From Halomonas sp. S3-1-1 (GTDB lineage: Bacteria; Pseudomonadota; Gammaproteobacteria; Pseudomonadales; Halomonadaceae), in assembly GCF_023757625.1 (NCBI RefSeq), contig NZ_JALGBZ010000004.1:310001-374000 (forward strand): a stretch of 64,000 nt of DNA, in the 5' to 3' direction. Below, piece by piece: positions 40,489 through 50,089 of this stretch (position 1 is its first letter; each line of letters opens with the position of its first letter). The notes below the pieces were generated by a model. That model was not told where the DNA came from, searched no databases, and worked only from the letters and a program-made list of their open reading frames with translations. The position numbers were made by a program, and so were the translations under genes.

Positions 40489-40848
40489 TTAAATCCTTGA
40501 GCGCGGCGATAGCGAGTCGATAAACGTTTCCATCTTGCCGATTTCATCGATTTTTCGAAACATTTCGTCGATCCTCGACTCCTTGATACCGCCGTAGACG
40601 TTGTAATCAGCCGTGTTCATTTCCTGGCCGAATTTCAAAAGCCCGGTGGAGTAACGGTCGATGTGAAAGTCCCTGAACGCTTCGCACTCGGGCGTCATTA
40701 CTTCATCGGTGCTGGCCTGGCACTCCTCTCCTTTAGCGAAGGCTTCATTCACCGTTTGCTCCATGTCATCGAACGTGTAGCGATTGTCCTGGGCGTGGGC
40801 TGCGCTCATTAGCAAAAGCGCCGAGAGCATGCCTACCGGTTTCATCAT
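40489..40848 (-). CDS. Small exported protein of unknown function
   Basis: 119 residues from the ATG at 40848 (GGAGAG 4-5 nt upstream; the longer frame to 40935 lacks one). A signal peptide ends at AHAQ; the mature part is acidic and helical with two Cys (ECQAS...PECEA). No known family. Stands between the DUF3617 gene and prpE. Confidence 0.6.
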   Translation of the reverse strand: MMKPVGMLSALLLMSAAHAQDNRYTFDDMEQTVNEAFAKGEECQASTDEVMTPECEAFRDFHIDRYSTGLLKFGQEMNTADYNVYGGIKESRIDEMFRKIDEIGKMETFIDSLSPRSRI

Positions 40849-40968
40849 CCAACTCTCTCCTTGCATCTTTAAACGATTCCTATTGAGCGCGTAACATTCA
40901 GCGGACGATGTTACCTGCTCACCGGCATGCAGCATATTGCTCTCGGCCGCTTTAGGGCCGCGCTTGGC

Positions 40969-42885
40969 TCACTGCTCCGCCGGTCTGGCCTCATCGACAC
41001 GCCCTACGCCGTGGCGAGCCATGGCGGCCTGGGCATCCTCGAGGCTCGTCGGGTCGTCGATGGTCGAGGGAACGGTATAGGGCTTGCCGTCGGCCAGCGT
41101 GCGCAGCAATTTGCGCAAAATCTTGCCCGAGCGGGTCTTGGGCAGGCGGTTGACGATCAGCACCTGCTTGAATGCGGCTACCGGGCCGATCGTCTCGCGC
41201 ACCTGCTGAATGAGCGCGGCTTCCAAAGCGGTCTCGTCGCCGTCGAAGCCGTCCTTGGGAATCACAAGCCCCACCGGGCGCTGGCCTTTCAGGTCGTCAT
41301 GGATACCGATGACCGCGCACTCTGCCACCGCTGGGTGGGCGCCGAGCACGCCCTCCATCTCGCCGGTCGAGAGCCGGTGGCCGGCCACGTTGATCACGTC
41401 GTCCGTGCGCCCCATGATGAAGAGATAGCCGTCGTCATCGAAATAGCCGCCGTCGCCGGTCAGGTAGTAGCCCGGGAAGGCGGCCATGTAGGCACTGTGA
41501 AAGCGCGCTGGGTCGCGCCAGATACCGCTCAAGCAGCCGGGCGGCAGCGGCTGTTTGATCAATACGCTGCCCTCCTCCATCGGCACGCTTTTTTCGCCTT
41601 CGCGGCCTATGATCTCGACGTTGAAGCCTGGCACTGGGTAAGTTGCCGAACCCGCTTTGGCCGGGGCGAGCTCGATGCCCGCCAAATTAGCGGCGATGGG
41701 CCAGCCGGTTTCGGTTTGCCACCAGTGATCGATGATCGGCACTCCAAGCACGTCGCTTAGCCAGTGAAACGTTGGCGGGTCGAGGCGCTCGCCGGCGACG
41801 AACACGCATTTCAGGCTATCAAGGGTATAGCGGCTTAGCGCCAGCGCCTCCGGATCCTCTTTTTTGATCGCGCGAAAGGCGGTGGGCGCGGTGAAGAAAC
41901 TTTTGACCTTGTACTCATCGATAATGCGCCAAAAGCTGCCGGCATCCGGCGTTTTCACCGGTTTACCCTCGTATATCACGCTTGTGCACCCGCGCAGTAG
42001 CGGCCCGTAAACGATATAGGAGTGGCCCACCACCCAGCCGACATCAGAGGCGGTAAAGCACACGTCCCCCGGCGACAGGTCGTACACCGCCTCCATGGAG
42101 TAGGCCAACGCCACGGCGTAGCCGCCGGTATCGCGCACTACGCCCTTGGGCTTGCCGGTGGTGCCGGAGGTATAAAGGATATAGAGCGGATGGGTCGCCT
42201 CGACCTCGACGCACTCGGCAAACACGCCGCTCTGCTCAAGAGCTTGCCAGTCGTGCTCGCCCTCGCCCAATTGGGCGCGCTCGGCCTCGCGCTGAAACAC
42301 CACCAGCGCCTCCGGTTTGAAGGTGCTTTGGGCAATGGCCTGATCGACGATCGGCTTGTAAGGCAGCACCGTGTTCACTTCGATTCCGCAGGAGGCGTAG
42401 ATCACCACTTTGGGCTCGGCGTCCTCAATACGAAGCGCCAGCTCGCTGGCGGCGAAACCGCCGAACACCACCGAGTGAACCGCGCCGATCCGCGCGCAGG
42501 CGAGCATGGCGATGACTGCCTCTGCCACCATGGGCATATAGATCACTACCCGGTCACCTTTACCGACGCCCAGCGTCTCGAGCCCGCCGGCCACGTACGC
42601 CACCCGGTCGCGCAGCGCGCGATAGGTGATCGTTTGTTTCGTGCCGGTGACCGGCGAGTCGTAATAAAGCGCCGTCTGCTCGCCACGGCCTTCGTCGACA
42701 TGATGGTCGAGTGCGGCGTGGCAGATATTGAGGGTACCGTCCTCGAACCATCGGGCGTGGCGCTGCTCGTCCCAGGCAAGAATGGTCTCGGGAAAGTGCG
42801 TCCAAGGAATACGCTTTGCCTGCTCCTGCCAAAACTCGGCGGGCGATTCGATGGAGTATGCGCGGGTAGCGTGGTAGCGGCTCAT
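40969..42885 (-). CDS. prpE: Propionyl-CoA synthetase PrpE
   Basis: 638 residues, an AMP-forming acyl-CoA synthetase. AMP-binding signature YTSGTTGKPKGVVRD, the acyl-adenylate motif WWQTETGWP, hinge YLTGDGGYFDDDGYLFIMGR and the C-terminal catalytic lysine in LPKTRSGKILRK, which is also the acetylation site in this family. The N-terminus, about 638-residue length and W-WQTETGWP version point to PrpE rather than Acs. It makes propionyl-CoA from propionate, ATP and CoA. ATG at 42885 with AAGGTG before it. Confidence 0.88.
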   Translation of the reverse strand: MSRYHATRAYSIESPAEFWQEQAKRIPWTHFPETILAWDEQRHARWFEDGTLNICHAALDHHVDEGRGEQTALYYDSPVTGTKQTITYRALRDRVAYVAGGLETLGVGKGDRVVIYMPMVAEAVIAMLACARIGAVHSVVFGGFAASELALRIEDAEPKVVIYASCGIEVNTVLPYKPIVDQAIAQSTFKPEALVVFQREAERAQLGEGEHDWQALEQSGVFAECVEVEATHPLYILYTSGTTGKPKGVVRDTGGYAVALAYSMEAVYDLSPGDVCFTASDVGWVVGHSYIVYGPLLRGCTSVIYEGKPVKTPDAGSFWRIIDEYKVKSFFTAPTAFRAIKKEDPEALALSRYTLDSLKCVFVAGERLDPPTFHWLSDVLGVPIIDHWWQTETGWPIAANLAGIELAPAKAGSATYPVPGFNVEIIGREGEKSVPMEEGSVLIKQPLPPGCLSGIWRDPARFHSAYMAAFPGYYLTGDGGYFDDDGYLFIMGRTDDVINVAGHRLSTGEMEGVLGAHPAVAECAVIGIHDDLKGQRPVGLVIPKDGFDGDETALEAALIQQVRETIGPVAAFKQVLIVNRLPKTRSGKILRKLLRTLADGKPYTVPSTIDDPTSLEDAQAAMARHGVGRVDEARPAEQ

Positions 42886-43196
42886 GGTCACCTTGTCTTT
42901 ATTGTGTTAGCGATCAACCCCTGTTGTTGACACTTTAACCATAAAAACAAAAGCGCCGCCGTTAAACCATCGGATAATCCGGCACCAATGCGTGCAAAAT
43001 AGCGCACATTGTCGACAGTCCGTCGCATTAACTACCATTGACTTAGCGTTAAACACCGACTTGGACAAAATTCGCTAATTTAACGACTATTGATTAACAA
43101 TATTTCAACGAAAGACCGTCGACGTTACTAAACCGCACCGCCGCGACCGCATTGTGACGGGAAAACGCCTTCCCGCGTCTCGGCAAGGAGAAAACC
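42886..43196. promoter_or_regulatory. Divergent promoter region between prpE and the ArsR gene
   Basis: An A+T-rich 311-bp interval without a gene, containing several TTAA-type patches (GTTAAA, TTAAC) at 42960-43100. It must carry promoters for both divergent genes. I cannot assign exact -35/-10 boxes. Regulation of prpE by the adjacent ArsR-type protein is plausible but unproven. Confidence 0.45.
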
Positions 43197-43517
43197 ATGG
43201 CTACTCACTCAAGCGCCGCCGCTCGTCTTCTTGAGCATAATGGGCAGGCGTTGGAAGCGGGCACCCTGCTTCTCAAGGCGCTCGCCAACGAAAAACGCTT
43301 GCAGATTCTCTGCCTTCTGGCAGAAAAAGAGCTTTCGGTGACGCAGATCAACCAGCAGCTTGCGTTGAGCCAGTCCGCGCTTTCTCAGCACCTGGCCATT
43401 CTGCGTCGCGATGGGCTGGTCCAGACCCGGCGAGAGTCGCAAACCATCTACTACTCGCTCAAAAGCGAAAGCGCCAGAGCGATACTCTCCGCCCTGGCGC
43501 TTCACTACGCGGCTTAG
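43197..43517 (+). CDS. ArsR/SmtB-family winged-helix regulator
   Basis: 106 residues, AAGGAG before the ATG. The winged helix shows LKALANEKRLQILCLLAEKE, recognition helix LSQSALSQHLAILRRDGLV and wing RRESQTIYYSL. No metal-binding CXC in the recognition-helix region, so it likely senses something other than a metal. Divergent from prpE, with which it shares a promoter region. Confidence 0.85.
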   Translation: MATHSSAAARLLEHNGQALEAGTLLLKALANEKRLQILCLLAEKELSVTQINQQLALSQSALSQHLAILRRDGLVQTRRESQTIYYSLKSESARAILSALALHYAA

Positions 43518-43543
43518 TTTTTTCAAGCCGATAACAACGGGCG

Positions 43544-44584
43544 CTAGCGCCGCTGCCAGCCAGTGGCGTCGATGGCGCCCAGCGCTTTGGTCACGGCCTG
43601 CTCGATACCGCTGGATACTGCAACGCTGATACGCCGCCCCACGGTTTTAGCTGGCTCGAGCTTGACCGTGAACGCCTCCACGTCCTTCATACGCTCGACC
43701 AGATACGCTTCGCTAGTGCCGAGGCTATCGATCAGTTTCACGTCCAGCGCTTCGCTACCGTACCAGCTCTCTCCGGTGGCCAAGCGGTCGATATCCATCG
43801 CCGGACGGTGGCGGGCTACGTACTGCTTGAAGAGTTTATGCGTATTTTCAAGATCGTCGATGAACTTGGCTCGCCCCTCTTCGGTGTTCTCCCCCAGCAC
43901 CGTTAGCGTGCGCTTATAGCGCCCGGCGGTCAGCATCTCGACATCGATATCGTTGCGCTTTAAAAGGCGGTGGATATTGGGCACTTGGGCCACCACGCCG
44001 ATCGAGCCGATCACCGCAAAGGGGGCGGCCTTTATATGGTGCGACGTGCTCGCCATCATGTAACCGCCGCTGGCGGCAACCTTGTCGATACACACCGTGG
44101 TGGTAATGCCTGCCTCGCGGAGCCGATCAAGCTGTGCCGCGGCGAGTCCGTAGGCGTGTACCAGCCCGCCGCCGGATTCGAGGCGGATCACTGCCTCGTC
44201 CTGGGCGCCCGCCACGTCGATCACCGCCGATACTTCCTGGGCGAACTGCTCGGTGCGTGAGGCCTTGATATCGCCATGAAAATCGAGCACCCAGAGCCGC
44301 GGCGCGGCGCCCTTTTCGCTCTTTTTGGCCGTCTTATGGCGCTCTTTCTCCTCTCGGCGAAGCTGCTTGATCAACTTTTTACGCGCGCCCTGGGCGGTGG
44401 CGTTCACCTTGAGGCGCCGATTGCGCGCGCGGCGCTGCTCGTTGAGCGACTCTACTTTTAGCGTAGCGCCGCGCTCGCCGCCGCGTTTGCCGCGCATGAG
44501 CAGAAAGCCTGCCAACAGCGCCAGCAGGGTAAGAATCACGCTTTGGACCAGAAAGGTGCCTATCTCAGCCGTCCATTCACTCAT
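43544..44584 (-). CDS. sohB: SohB-family inner-membrane serine protease
   Basis: 346 residues from the ATG at 44584. One N-terminal membrane helix (about 10-30), a charged coiled linker, then an S49 domain with nucleophile Ser172 (KVAASGGYMMAS) and lysine base Lys224 (GRYKRTLTVLG). The length and single catalytic repeat match SohB, a periplasm-facing peptidase related to SppA. The downstream ArsR gene converges on it. Confidence 0.88.
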   Translation of the reverse strand: MSEWTAEIGTFLVQSVILTLLALLAGFLLMRGKRGGERGATLKVESLNEQRRARNRRLKVNATAQGARKKLIKQLRREEKERHKTAKKSEKGAAPRLWVLDFHGDIKASRTEQFAQEVSAVIDVAGAQDEAVIRLESGGGLVHAYGLAAAQLDRLREAGITTTVCIDKVAASGGYMMASTSHHIKAAPFAVIGSIGVVAQVPNIHRLLKRNDIDVEMLTAGRYKRTLTVLGENTEEGRAKFIDDLENTHKLFKQYVARHRPAMDIDRLATGESWYGSEALDVKLIDSLGTSEAYLVERMKDVEAFTVKLEPAKTVGRRISVAVSSGIEQAVTKALGAIDATGWQRR

Positions 44585-44779
44585 GTCCCTCTCCTTTGGG
44601 TCGATACGCCTCAATACGCATGTGCAACGCCTGGTTAGCTCACTATACTCGCTTGATTAAAACGCGTGCTTTAAATAGGCTCTTCGCGGGCACCACGTTA
44701 GACTCCTTCTACCCAGTATCCTCCTATCGTGGCGAAACATCGCCCGATTTTTGCAACGACACGCTACAGGAAACCATTG

Positions 44780-45091
44780 ATGTCCTCGACCACCTTTGAA
44801 AAGCTCGAATCGCGCTTCGACCCGCAAGCAGCGAAGGGCATGGACGAAATTTTTCAGTTTCATTTCTCTGACGAACAAAGCCACTACCTGCACGTTCAGG
44901 ACGGCACCCTCGGCATTCATGAAGGCGAACACGACGACCCGTCGGTCACGCTGACCACCAGCACCGAGACGCTGCGCGGCATCATGTCCGGCGACATCAG
45001 CGGCATGAGCGCGTTCATGAGCGGCAAGCTCAAGGCCTCCGGCAACGTCATGCTGGCAACCAAACTGACGAGCCTGTTCCCCGGTCAATAG
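44780..45091 (+). CDS. SCP2 sterol-binding domain protein
   Basis: 103 residues from the ATG at 44780 (AGGAAA before it). DEIFQFHFSDEQSHYLHVQDG and ETLRGIMSGDISGMSAFMSG followed by GKLKASGNVMLATKL are the standard SCP2 fold segments, a small lipid-binding domain. Stand-alone versions are common in proteobacteria; ligand unknown. Alone between divergent sohB and convergent nudC. Confidence 0.85.
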   Translation: MSSTTFEKLESRFDPQAAKGMDEIFQFHFSDEQSHYLHVQDGTLGIHEGEHDDPSVTLTTSTETLRGIMSGDISGMSAFMSGKLKASGNVMLATKLTSLFPGQ

Positions 45092-45110
45092 TGACCTATC
45101 AAATCAAGTA

Positions 45111-45896
45111 CTAGTCGCTGCGCACGCGCGCCAGGTGCGTCTCGATCAGCTCGCGAGAAATGGAGTAGGCCGGGGGAAGCGTTGGCAGCTTGCGCGGTGA
45201 AAACCAGGCCGCATCGCTGATCTCGACGCCGTCGATGTGGATGCGCCGGGTCGTGGCCTCGGCAAAATAGCCCAGCATCAGCGAGTGCGGGAAGGGCCAC
45301 GCCTGGCTCTTGTGGTAGCGCAGGTTGTCGATGTACACGCCCACCTCTTCGAACACCTCGCGGTGAACCGCCTCCTCCGCTGACTCACCGGGTTCGATGA
45401 AGCCGGCAAGCGTGGAGTAGCGCCCGGGTGCAAAGCGCGGGCTACGCGCCAGCAGCATTGCCTCCCCCCGGGTCACCAGCGTGATGATACAGGGCGAGAT
45501 GCGCGGGTAGTTGCGGTGACCGCAGGCGTCGCAGTGCATGGCAAACTCGGCGCCCAGCCGGGTGGCCTCTGCGCCGCAGCGCCCGCAGAAACGGTGGTTG
45601 TCGAGCCAAGCGCTCACCTGCAGTGCCGTCGACAGCAGGCTGAACCAGCTCTCCGGCAGTAGCGAAAGCCACTCCCGACCTTCGATCCAGCCCTCCTGCG
45701 GCGTTTGCTCGATAGAGAGCGCCACCGGCTCGTCGTCCCAGTAGCAAAGCGGCTGCATATCGGCGCTCCAGGGCTGAAACGGCTGGAGCGGCGTCAGCGT
45801 ACCCTCTGGCGTGCTGACGCCCGGTGCTAGCCGCCCGCGCGCCAAGCGAATCACATGGCCTTCGCCGGCATTCAGCGGGATATTGCGTTTAAGCAT
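45111..45896 (-). CDS. nudC: NAD(+) diphosphatase / decapping NudC
   Basis: 261 residues from the ATG at 45896. Zinc ribbon Cys104, Cys107, Cys122, Cys125 and Nudix box (GFIEPGESAEEAVHREVFEE, 166-185) followed by the NudC SQPWPFPxS motif, here SQAWPFPHSLM, which has Ala in place of Pro. It hydrolyses NAD(H) and removes NAD caps from RNA. It overlaps the dnaQ stop by 8 nt and ends the operon yafS-rnhA-dnaQ-nudC. Confidence 0.92.
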   Translation of the reverse strand: MLKRNIPLNAGEGHVIRLARGRLAPGVSTPEGTLTPLQPFQPWSADMQPLCYWDDEPVALSIEQTPQEGWIEGREWLSLLPESWFSLLSTALQVSAWLDNHRFCGRCGAEATRLGAEFAMHCDACGHRNYPRISPCIITLVTRGEAMLLARSPRFAPGRYSTLAGFIEPGESAEEAVHREVFEEVGVYIDNLRYHKSQAWPFPHSLMLGYFAEATTRRIHIDGVEISDAAWFSPRKLPTLPPAYSISRELIETHLARVRSD

Positions 45897-46626
45897 CGGC
45901 GGGTGCGCTCCCACTCCAGTGAAGCGAATGCGCCTGGCACTTGGCGAGATGCGCCGCTTCCTCTTCCTCAGTGGGACGAACCACCTTGAGCGCGCCGGGC
46001 TTAAGCGACAGACGCTGGATCGATAGCCCCTCGCTTGCCTCGGAAGATTCCTCGCGCTCGGCGTTCGCTTCGGCATCGAGGGTGAGCGCGGTCTGCCCGC
46101 CGGTCATCGCGAGATAAACGTCGGCGAGAATCTCGGCGTCGAGCAGTGCGCCGTGAAGGACGCGGTGGCCATTGTCGATATCGTAGCGCTTGCACAGCGC
46201 GTCCAGGCTGTTGCGCTGCCCCGGATGCATCTGGCGCGCCATGGTCAGCGTATCGAGCACGCGACAGTGATCGCGTACCGGGCCAAGCGCCGGGCCCTGA
46301 CGGCGCTGATTGGCCAGGTTCAGCTCATGATCGATGAAGCCCACGTCGAACGGCGCGTTGTGAATGACCAGCTCCGCGCCTTCGATGAATGCCCAGAACT
46401 CATCGGCGATCTGGGAAAATATCGGCTCGTTGGCCACCTTCGCGTCGTCGATGCCGTGGACCGCCACGACCTCGGCATCGATATGGCGTTCCGGGTTGAT
46501 GTACTGGTGATAGGTGCGCCCGGTCAGGCGGCGGTTGATCATCTCTACCGCGCCGATCTCGACCATGCGGTGGCCGTCCCGGGTTTCGATACCCGTGGTT
46601 TCGGTGTCGAGGATTACTTGCCGCAT
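45889..46626 (-). CDS. dnaQ: DNA polymerase III epsilon subunit, proofreading exonuclease
   Basis: 245 residues. Exo I motif LDTETTG (Asp7, Glu9), exo II around [13 protein letters not shown] and exo [17 protein letters not shown] give the DEDDh exonuclease. A C-terminal tail (about 195-245) should bind the polymerase alpha subunit. It overlaps rnhA by 13 nt and nudC by 8 nt. Confidence 0.94.
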   Translation of the reverse strand: MRQVILDTETTGIETRDGHRMVEIGAVEMINRRLTGRTYHQYINPERHIDAEVVAVHGIDDAKVANEPIFSQIADEFWAFIEGAELVIHNAPFDVGFIDHELNLANQRRQGPALGPVRDHCRVLDTLTMARQMHPGQRNSLDALCKRYDIDNGHRVLHGALLDAEILADVYLAMTGGQTALTLDAEANAEREESSEASEGLSIQRLSLKPGALKVVRPTEEEEAAHLAKCQAHSLHWSGSAPADA

Positions 46627-47114
46627 GCGCTGCTCCTTTTCTGATCGTCGCTGGCCTCATCGATCGCTTCGTTGGCCAAGTCGTCGGCTTTTTCGTTGCC
46701 CGGGTGGCCGCTGTGCCCCTTGATCCAGTGCCACTCGACTTGGTGACGTTTCGTCTCTTCGTGCAGGGTTTTCCAAAGCTCGGCGTTTTTGACCGGCTGC
46801 TTCGCGGCGGTTTTCCAGCCGCGCTTGATCCAGTTATGAATCCACTGGGTAATGCCTTGGCGCACGTACTGGGAGTCGGTCCAGAGCTCGACCCGGCAGG
46901 CGGTGTTGAGCGTACGCAGCGCCATGATGGCGGCCATCAGCTCCATACGGTTGTTGGTGGTCTGCGGCTCAAACCCCTTGAGGGTCTTTTGGTGCGGGCC
47001 GCTTTCGAGTACCACGCCCCAGCCGCCGGGGCCCGGGTTTCCACGGCAGGCGCCGTCGGTGTACACCACGACGCTGGGCTCTTTCACACCGGACTCTTTG
47101 TCTTGCTTGGTCAC
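46614..47114 (-). CDS. rnhA: Ribonuclease HI
   Basis: 166 residues. Catalytic acids Asp20 ([15 protein letters not shown]), Glu58 (NNRMELMA), Asp80 (WTDSQYV), with His134 and Asp144 ([16 protein letters not shown]), as in E. coli RNase HI. It removes RNA from RNA-DNA hybrids. The gene lies next to dnaQ, as in enteric bacteria, and overlaps the upstream methyltransferase stop by 4 nt. Confidence 0.95.
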   Translation of the reverse strand: MTKQDKESGVKEPSVVVYTDGACRGNPGPGGWGVVLESGPHQKTLKGFEPQTTNNRMELMAAIMALRTLNTACRVELWTDSQYVRQGITQWIHNWIKRGWKTAAKQPVKNAELWKTLHEETKRHQVEWHWIKGHSGHPGNEKADDLANEAIDEASDDQKRSSACGK

Positions 47115-47905
47115 TGACGTTCCTTTGACATACGAGAGGAGGTTTCGCTTGGCGGCGCAAGCCGGGCGCCTTGGCGCGTAACGCCCAGCGACGAGGACGG
47201 TGCCCGCGAGGGCAGCTTGAACCGAACCCGCTCGATGGGCACGCCGCGCTCTCGCCGGCAGGCCTGGATCATGTAACTTTGCCCCAGCGGCAGATTATGG
47301 CGCCGCCCCCAGGCCTCCCAGCGCTCGCCGCAGGCTGCGCTCATACGGGCGCGAAAACAGCAGTAGTCTACGCGTTTCACCTCGAAATCGACAAACGCCA
47401 GCCAGTCGCGAAGCCGGTTCACACCCTGCCAGTCGCCGTTGAAAGGGAATGCCGAGTGGCCCTGGCGCTGGCGCTTCAAAAGCCCGCTGGCGCACAGCGG
47501 GTTAAAGCCAAACAGCACCAGCACGCCGTGGTCGCTCGTCACCCGGGCGGCTTCCTTTAGCGTAAAGTGAGCATCAGGCAGCTGTTCGAGCCAGTGGTGA
47601 AGAATCACGGTATCCATGGAGCGCTCTGGCAGCGCGAAGCAGTCCGGCGGGCATACTAGGGTCGACGCCGACTCGGCAAGCTCCCAGGTCGGTGCCCATC
47701 GCACCCGGTGAGGAATTTGGGAAAGCGACATCAGCGAGCGGCCCATGCTCATCTCCAGGCAGTGCTGGCCGCGGCGATTTTCGACCACCGGCCCAAGGCA
47801 GGCGCGCTGGGCTTCCCAAAGCGAGCGACCCGCCGGGCCTTGCCAATAAGGCTGGCTTTGGACCATGCGCCGAGCAAGCTCTGCGGCCATCGGGGAATTT
47901 GACAT
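47111..47905 (-). CDS. yafS: SAM-dependent methyltransferase, YafS-like
   Basis: 264 residues from the ATG at 47905. Weak Rossmann-type SAM-binding core ([13 protein letters not shown]), then the [15 protein letters not shown] segment that replaces the classic motif II and [15 protein letters not shown] after it. Its position between gloB and rnhA-dnaQ matches E. coli yafS, which supports the name. Substrate unknown. First gene of the leftward operon. Confidence 0.78.
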   Translation of the reverse strand: MSNSPMAAELARRMVQSQPYWQGPAGRSLWEAQRACLGPVVENRRGQHCLEMSMGRSLMSLSQIPHRVRWAPTWELAESASTLVCPPDCFALPERSMDTVILHHWLEQLPDAHFTLKEAARVTSDHGVLVLFGFNPLCASGLLKRQRQGHSAFPFNGDWQGVNRLRDWLAFVDFEVKRVDYCCFRARMSAACGERWEAWGRRHNLPLGQSYMIQACRRERGVPIERVRFKLPSRAPSSSLGVTRQGARLAPPSETSSRMSKERQ

Positions 47906-48016
47906 GGAACGCGCTTCCCTCCAAAGTAGCGACTTTTTTGCGCGGCTACGTGCGATTTCTTGCAGACGCGGCAGGCACACGCAGTAGCGTTTTTCGAACG
48001 TTAAAGGATCTCGCCC

Positions 48017-48784
48017 ATGATGAGCGTGACACCGATTCCCGCCCTTAGCGACAACTATATTTGGTTGCTAAGACAGGATACCAGCCCCAACGTTTGTGTC
48101 GTGGACCCCGGTGAAGCCGCCCCCGTTATCGAGCTTTTGGAGCGCGAGGGCCTGACGCTCACCACGATCTTGATCACCCACCACCATCACGACCATACCG
48201 GTGGGATCAAGGAGCTCAAAAAACGCTATTCGCCCCACGTCATCGGCCCGAAAGACTCCACCATCGAAGGACTCGATGAAGTGGTCGGCCACGGCGATGA
48301 AATTCGCGTCATGGGGCGCATGTTCGAGGTCATCGCCACTCCCGGCCACACCCTGGATCATGTGAGCTACTTTGCCGCGGGCATTCCGGCGCTGCTGTTT
48401 TGCGGCGACACGCTGTTTTGCGCCGGCTGCGGGCGGCTATTCGAAGGCGAGCCCGCGCAGATGCACGCCTCGCTTCAAACGCTTGCCAACCTTCCCGAAG
48501 ACACGCTGGTGTTTGGCGGGCATGAATACACGAAGGCCAATCTTACCTTCGCTCGGGCGGCCGACCCGGATAACAAGGCCATTCCCAACGCACTGGATGA
48601 GTGCGAGAAAGCGCGTGCGATGGATCGCCCCACCCTACCCAGCACCATTGGGCGCGAGCTTGCCATCAACCCCTATCTGCGCGTGGACACCGACAGCGTG
48701 CGCCGCGCCGCCGGGGAACAGGGCCCAAATGGTGACGACCTCGCGACGTTTACCACGCTTCGCGAGTGGAAAAACCGTTTCTAA
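48017..48784 (+). CDS. gloB: Hydroxyacylglutathione hydrolase (glyoxalase II)
   Basis: 255 residues. Metallo-beta-lactamase fold with the metal motif THHHHDHTGG (55-60 region), the later GHT and CGDTLFCAGCGRLFEG, and the C-terminal glyoxalase II extension (TLPSTIGRELAINPYLR). It completes methylglyoxal detoxification by splitting lactoylglutathione. Divergent from the yafS operon, 24 nt before mltD. Confidence 0.94.
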   Translation: MMSVTPIPALSDNYIWLLRQDTSPNVCVVDPGEAAPVIELLEREGLTLTTILITHHHHDHTGGIKELKKRYSPHVIGPKDSTIEGLDEVVGHGDEIRVMGRMFEVIATPGHTLDHVSYFAAGIPALLFCGDTLFCAGCGRLFEGEPAQMHASLQTLANLPEDTLVFGGHEYTKANLTFARAADPDNKAIPNALDECEKARAMDRPTLPSTIGRELAINPYLRVDTDSVRRAAGEQGPNGDDLATFTTLREWKNRF

Positions 48785-48808
48785 CGCCTTTACCCGACAA
48801 GATTTTCT

Positions 48809-50041
48809 ATGACCTATCAAACGATTCGCCAGCGCTTTGTGCTAAGCGCTGGCAGCACCGTCATTATGGGCCTTTTGATGGCCGCCGCGACGAACTCCGA
48901 AGCCTCCGCCAATCGCCCGGCTTTCACCCCGGCCCCGACGGTGCCGAGCGTTTCACAGCGCGCCGCCGAGCGCCCGGCCAGACTCGATGCCTATCACGCC
49001 CACTTTTGGGATTCGCTGACGCTGGAGCCGCAAAGCGTCTGGACCACGCTTCGAGACGCCTTTCAGTGGCAGAACAAAACGCTGCGCCCGGACGCCCAAG
49101 CGCGGGTCGATGAGTGGATCGAACACTACCGCGCTCGTCCGGAAAACATCGTCGCCATCATCGAGCGCGCCACGCCCTGGCTTGCCTATATCACCGAGCA
49201 GGTCAGCGAACGGGGCTTGCCCGGCGAGCTTGCGCTGATTCCCTTTGTGGAAAGCTCGTTTGACCCCAACGCGACAAGCCACATGGGCGCGGCGGGGCTT
49301 TGGCAGTTCATGCCACGCACCGGCGACGCGCTGGGCTTGACCCGCAACAGCCGCTACGATGGCCGCCTCGACGTGCTGACCTCGACCCAAGCGGCGCTCG
49401 ATTATCTGGAGTCCCAGGCCGAGCAGTGGTATCACGGTGATATGATGCTCTCGCTTGCCGCCTACAACGCCGGCGCCGGTACGGTTAACAAGGCGGTGCG
49501 CCGCGCCCAAGGGCAAGGGCTGGAAGGCAGCTACTGGGATCTCAGCCTGCCTTCGGAGACGCTGCAGTACGTGCCCAAGCTCAAGGCGATTTCGACCATC
49601 ATTCAGGACCCGGAGCGCTACGGCGTGACGCTGCCCGACATTCACGCCTCGCCGGCCTTCGCCAAGGTGCAGCTGGCAACGCCCTTGAGCCTGGCCGAGG
49701 CCTCGGCACTTTTGGACGTCAGCCAGCAGCGCCTGGTGGATTTGAACCCGGGGCTTCTGGCGGCGCAGGCCGGCCCGCGCAGCGCCCAAACGCTGCTGGT
49801 GCCCGAGGAAGCCGACACGGCGTTGATCGCCGAGCTTTCGCAAAACAGCGCCTCTGTGCTCGCCTCGACACAGACGCCATCGGTGCACCGCGTTGAAAGC
49901 GGCGATAGCCTTTCTGCCATCGCCGCGCGCTATAATCTTGACCAGCGCGACCTGATTCGCTGGAATGCACTCGAGCGGCCGGGCGCCATTCAGCCGGGCC
50001 AGCTGTTGGCACTGTCGGCGCGTCAGGAGAGCAATACTTAA
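48809..50041 (+). CDS. mltD: Membrane-bound lytic murein transglycosylase MltD-like
   Basis: 410 residues. An N-terminal export signal; no clear lipobox is seen. SLT domain with the catalytic Glu in PFVESSFDPNATSHMGAAG and LWQFMPRTG, then SLAAYNAGAGTV. One C-terminal LysM repeat (HRVESGDSLSAIAARYN), against two in E. coli MltD. It cleaves peptidoglycan with formation of 1,6-anhydro ends. It follows gloB, the usual gene order. Confidence 0.9.
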   Translation: MTYQTIRQRFVLSAGSTVIMGLLMAAATNSEASANRPAFTPAPTVPSVSQRAAERPARLDAYHAHFWDSLTLEPQSVWTTLRDAFQWQNKTLRPDAQARVDEWIEHYRARPENIVAIIERATPWLAYITEQVSERGLPGELALIPFVESSFDPNATSHMGAAGLWQFMPRTGDALGLTRNSRYDGRLDVLTSTQAALDYLESQAEQWYHGDMMLSLAAYNAGAGTVNKAVRRAQGQGLEGSYWDLSLPSETLQYVPKLKAISTIIQDPERYGVTLPDIHASPAFAKVQLATPLSLAEASALLDVSQQRLVDLNPGLLAAQAGPRSAQTLLVPEEADTALIAELSQNSASVLASTQTPSVHRVESGDSLSAIAARYNLDQRDLIRWNALERPGAIQPGQLLALSARQESNT

Positions 50042-50089
50042 CGCTTTCAGGCGGCTGCGTGGTGACTTTTAACCTCAAGGACATCCTCG

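Noticed and set aside
40927..41760. Long plus-strand frames opposite prpE (also 42022-42930) and opposite other G+C-rich genes
   Set aside because: Typical antisense shadows in high-G+C coding DNA; the minus-strand products carry full family motifs.
42886..43196. Sigma-54-type promoter upstream of prpE or the ArsR gene
   Set aside because: The nearest GGCAC/TGCA match has the wrong spacing and points away from prpE; too weak to report.
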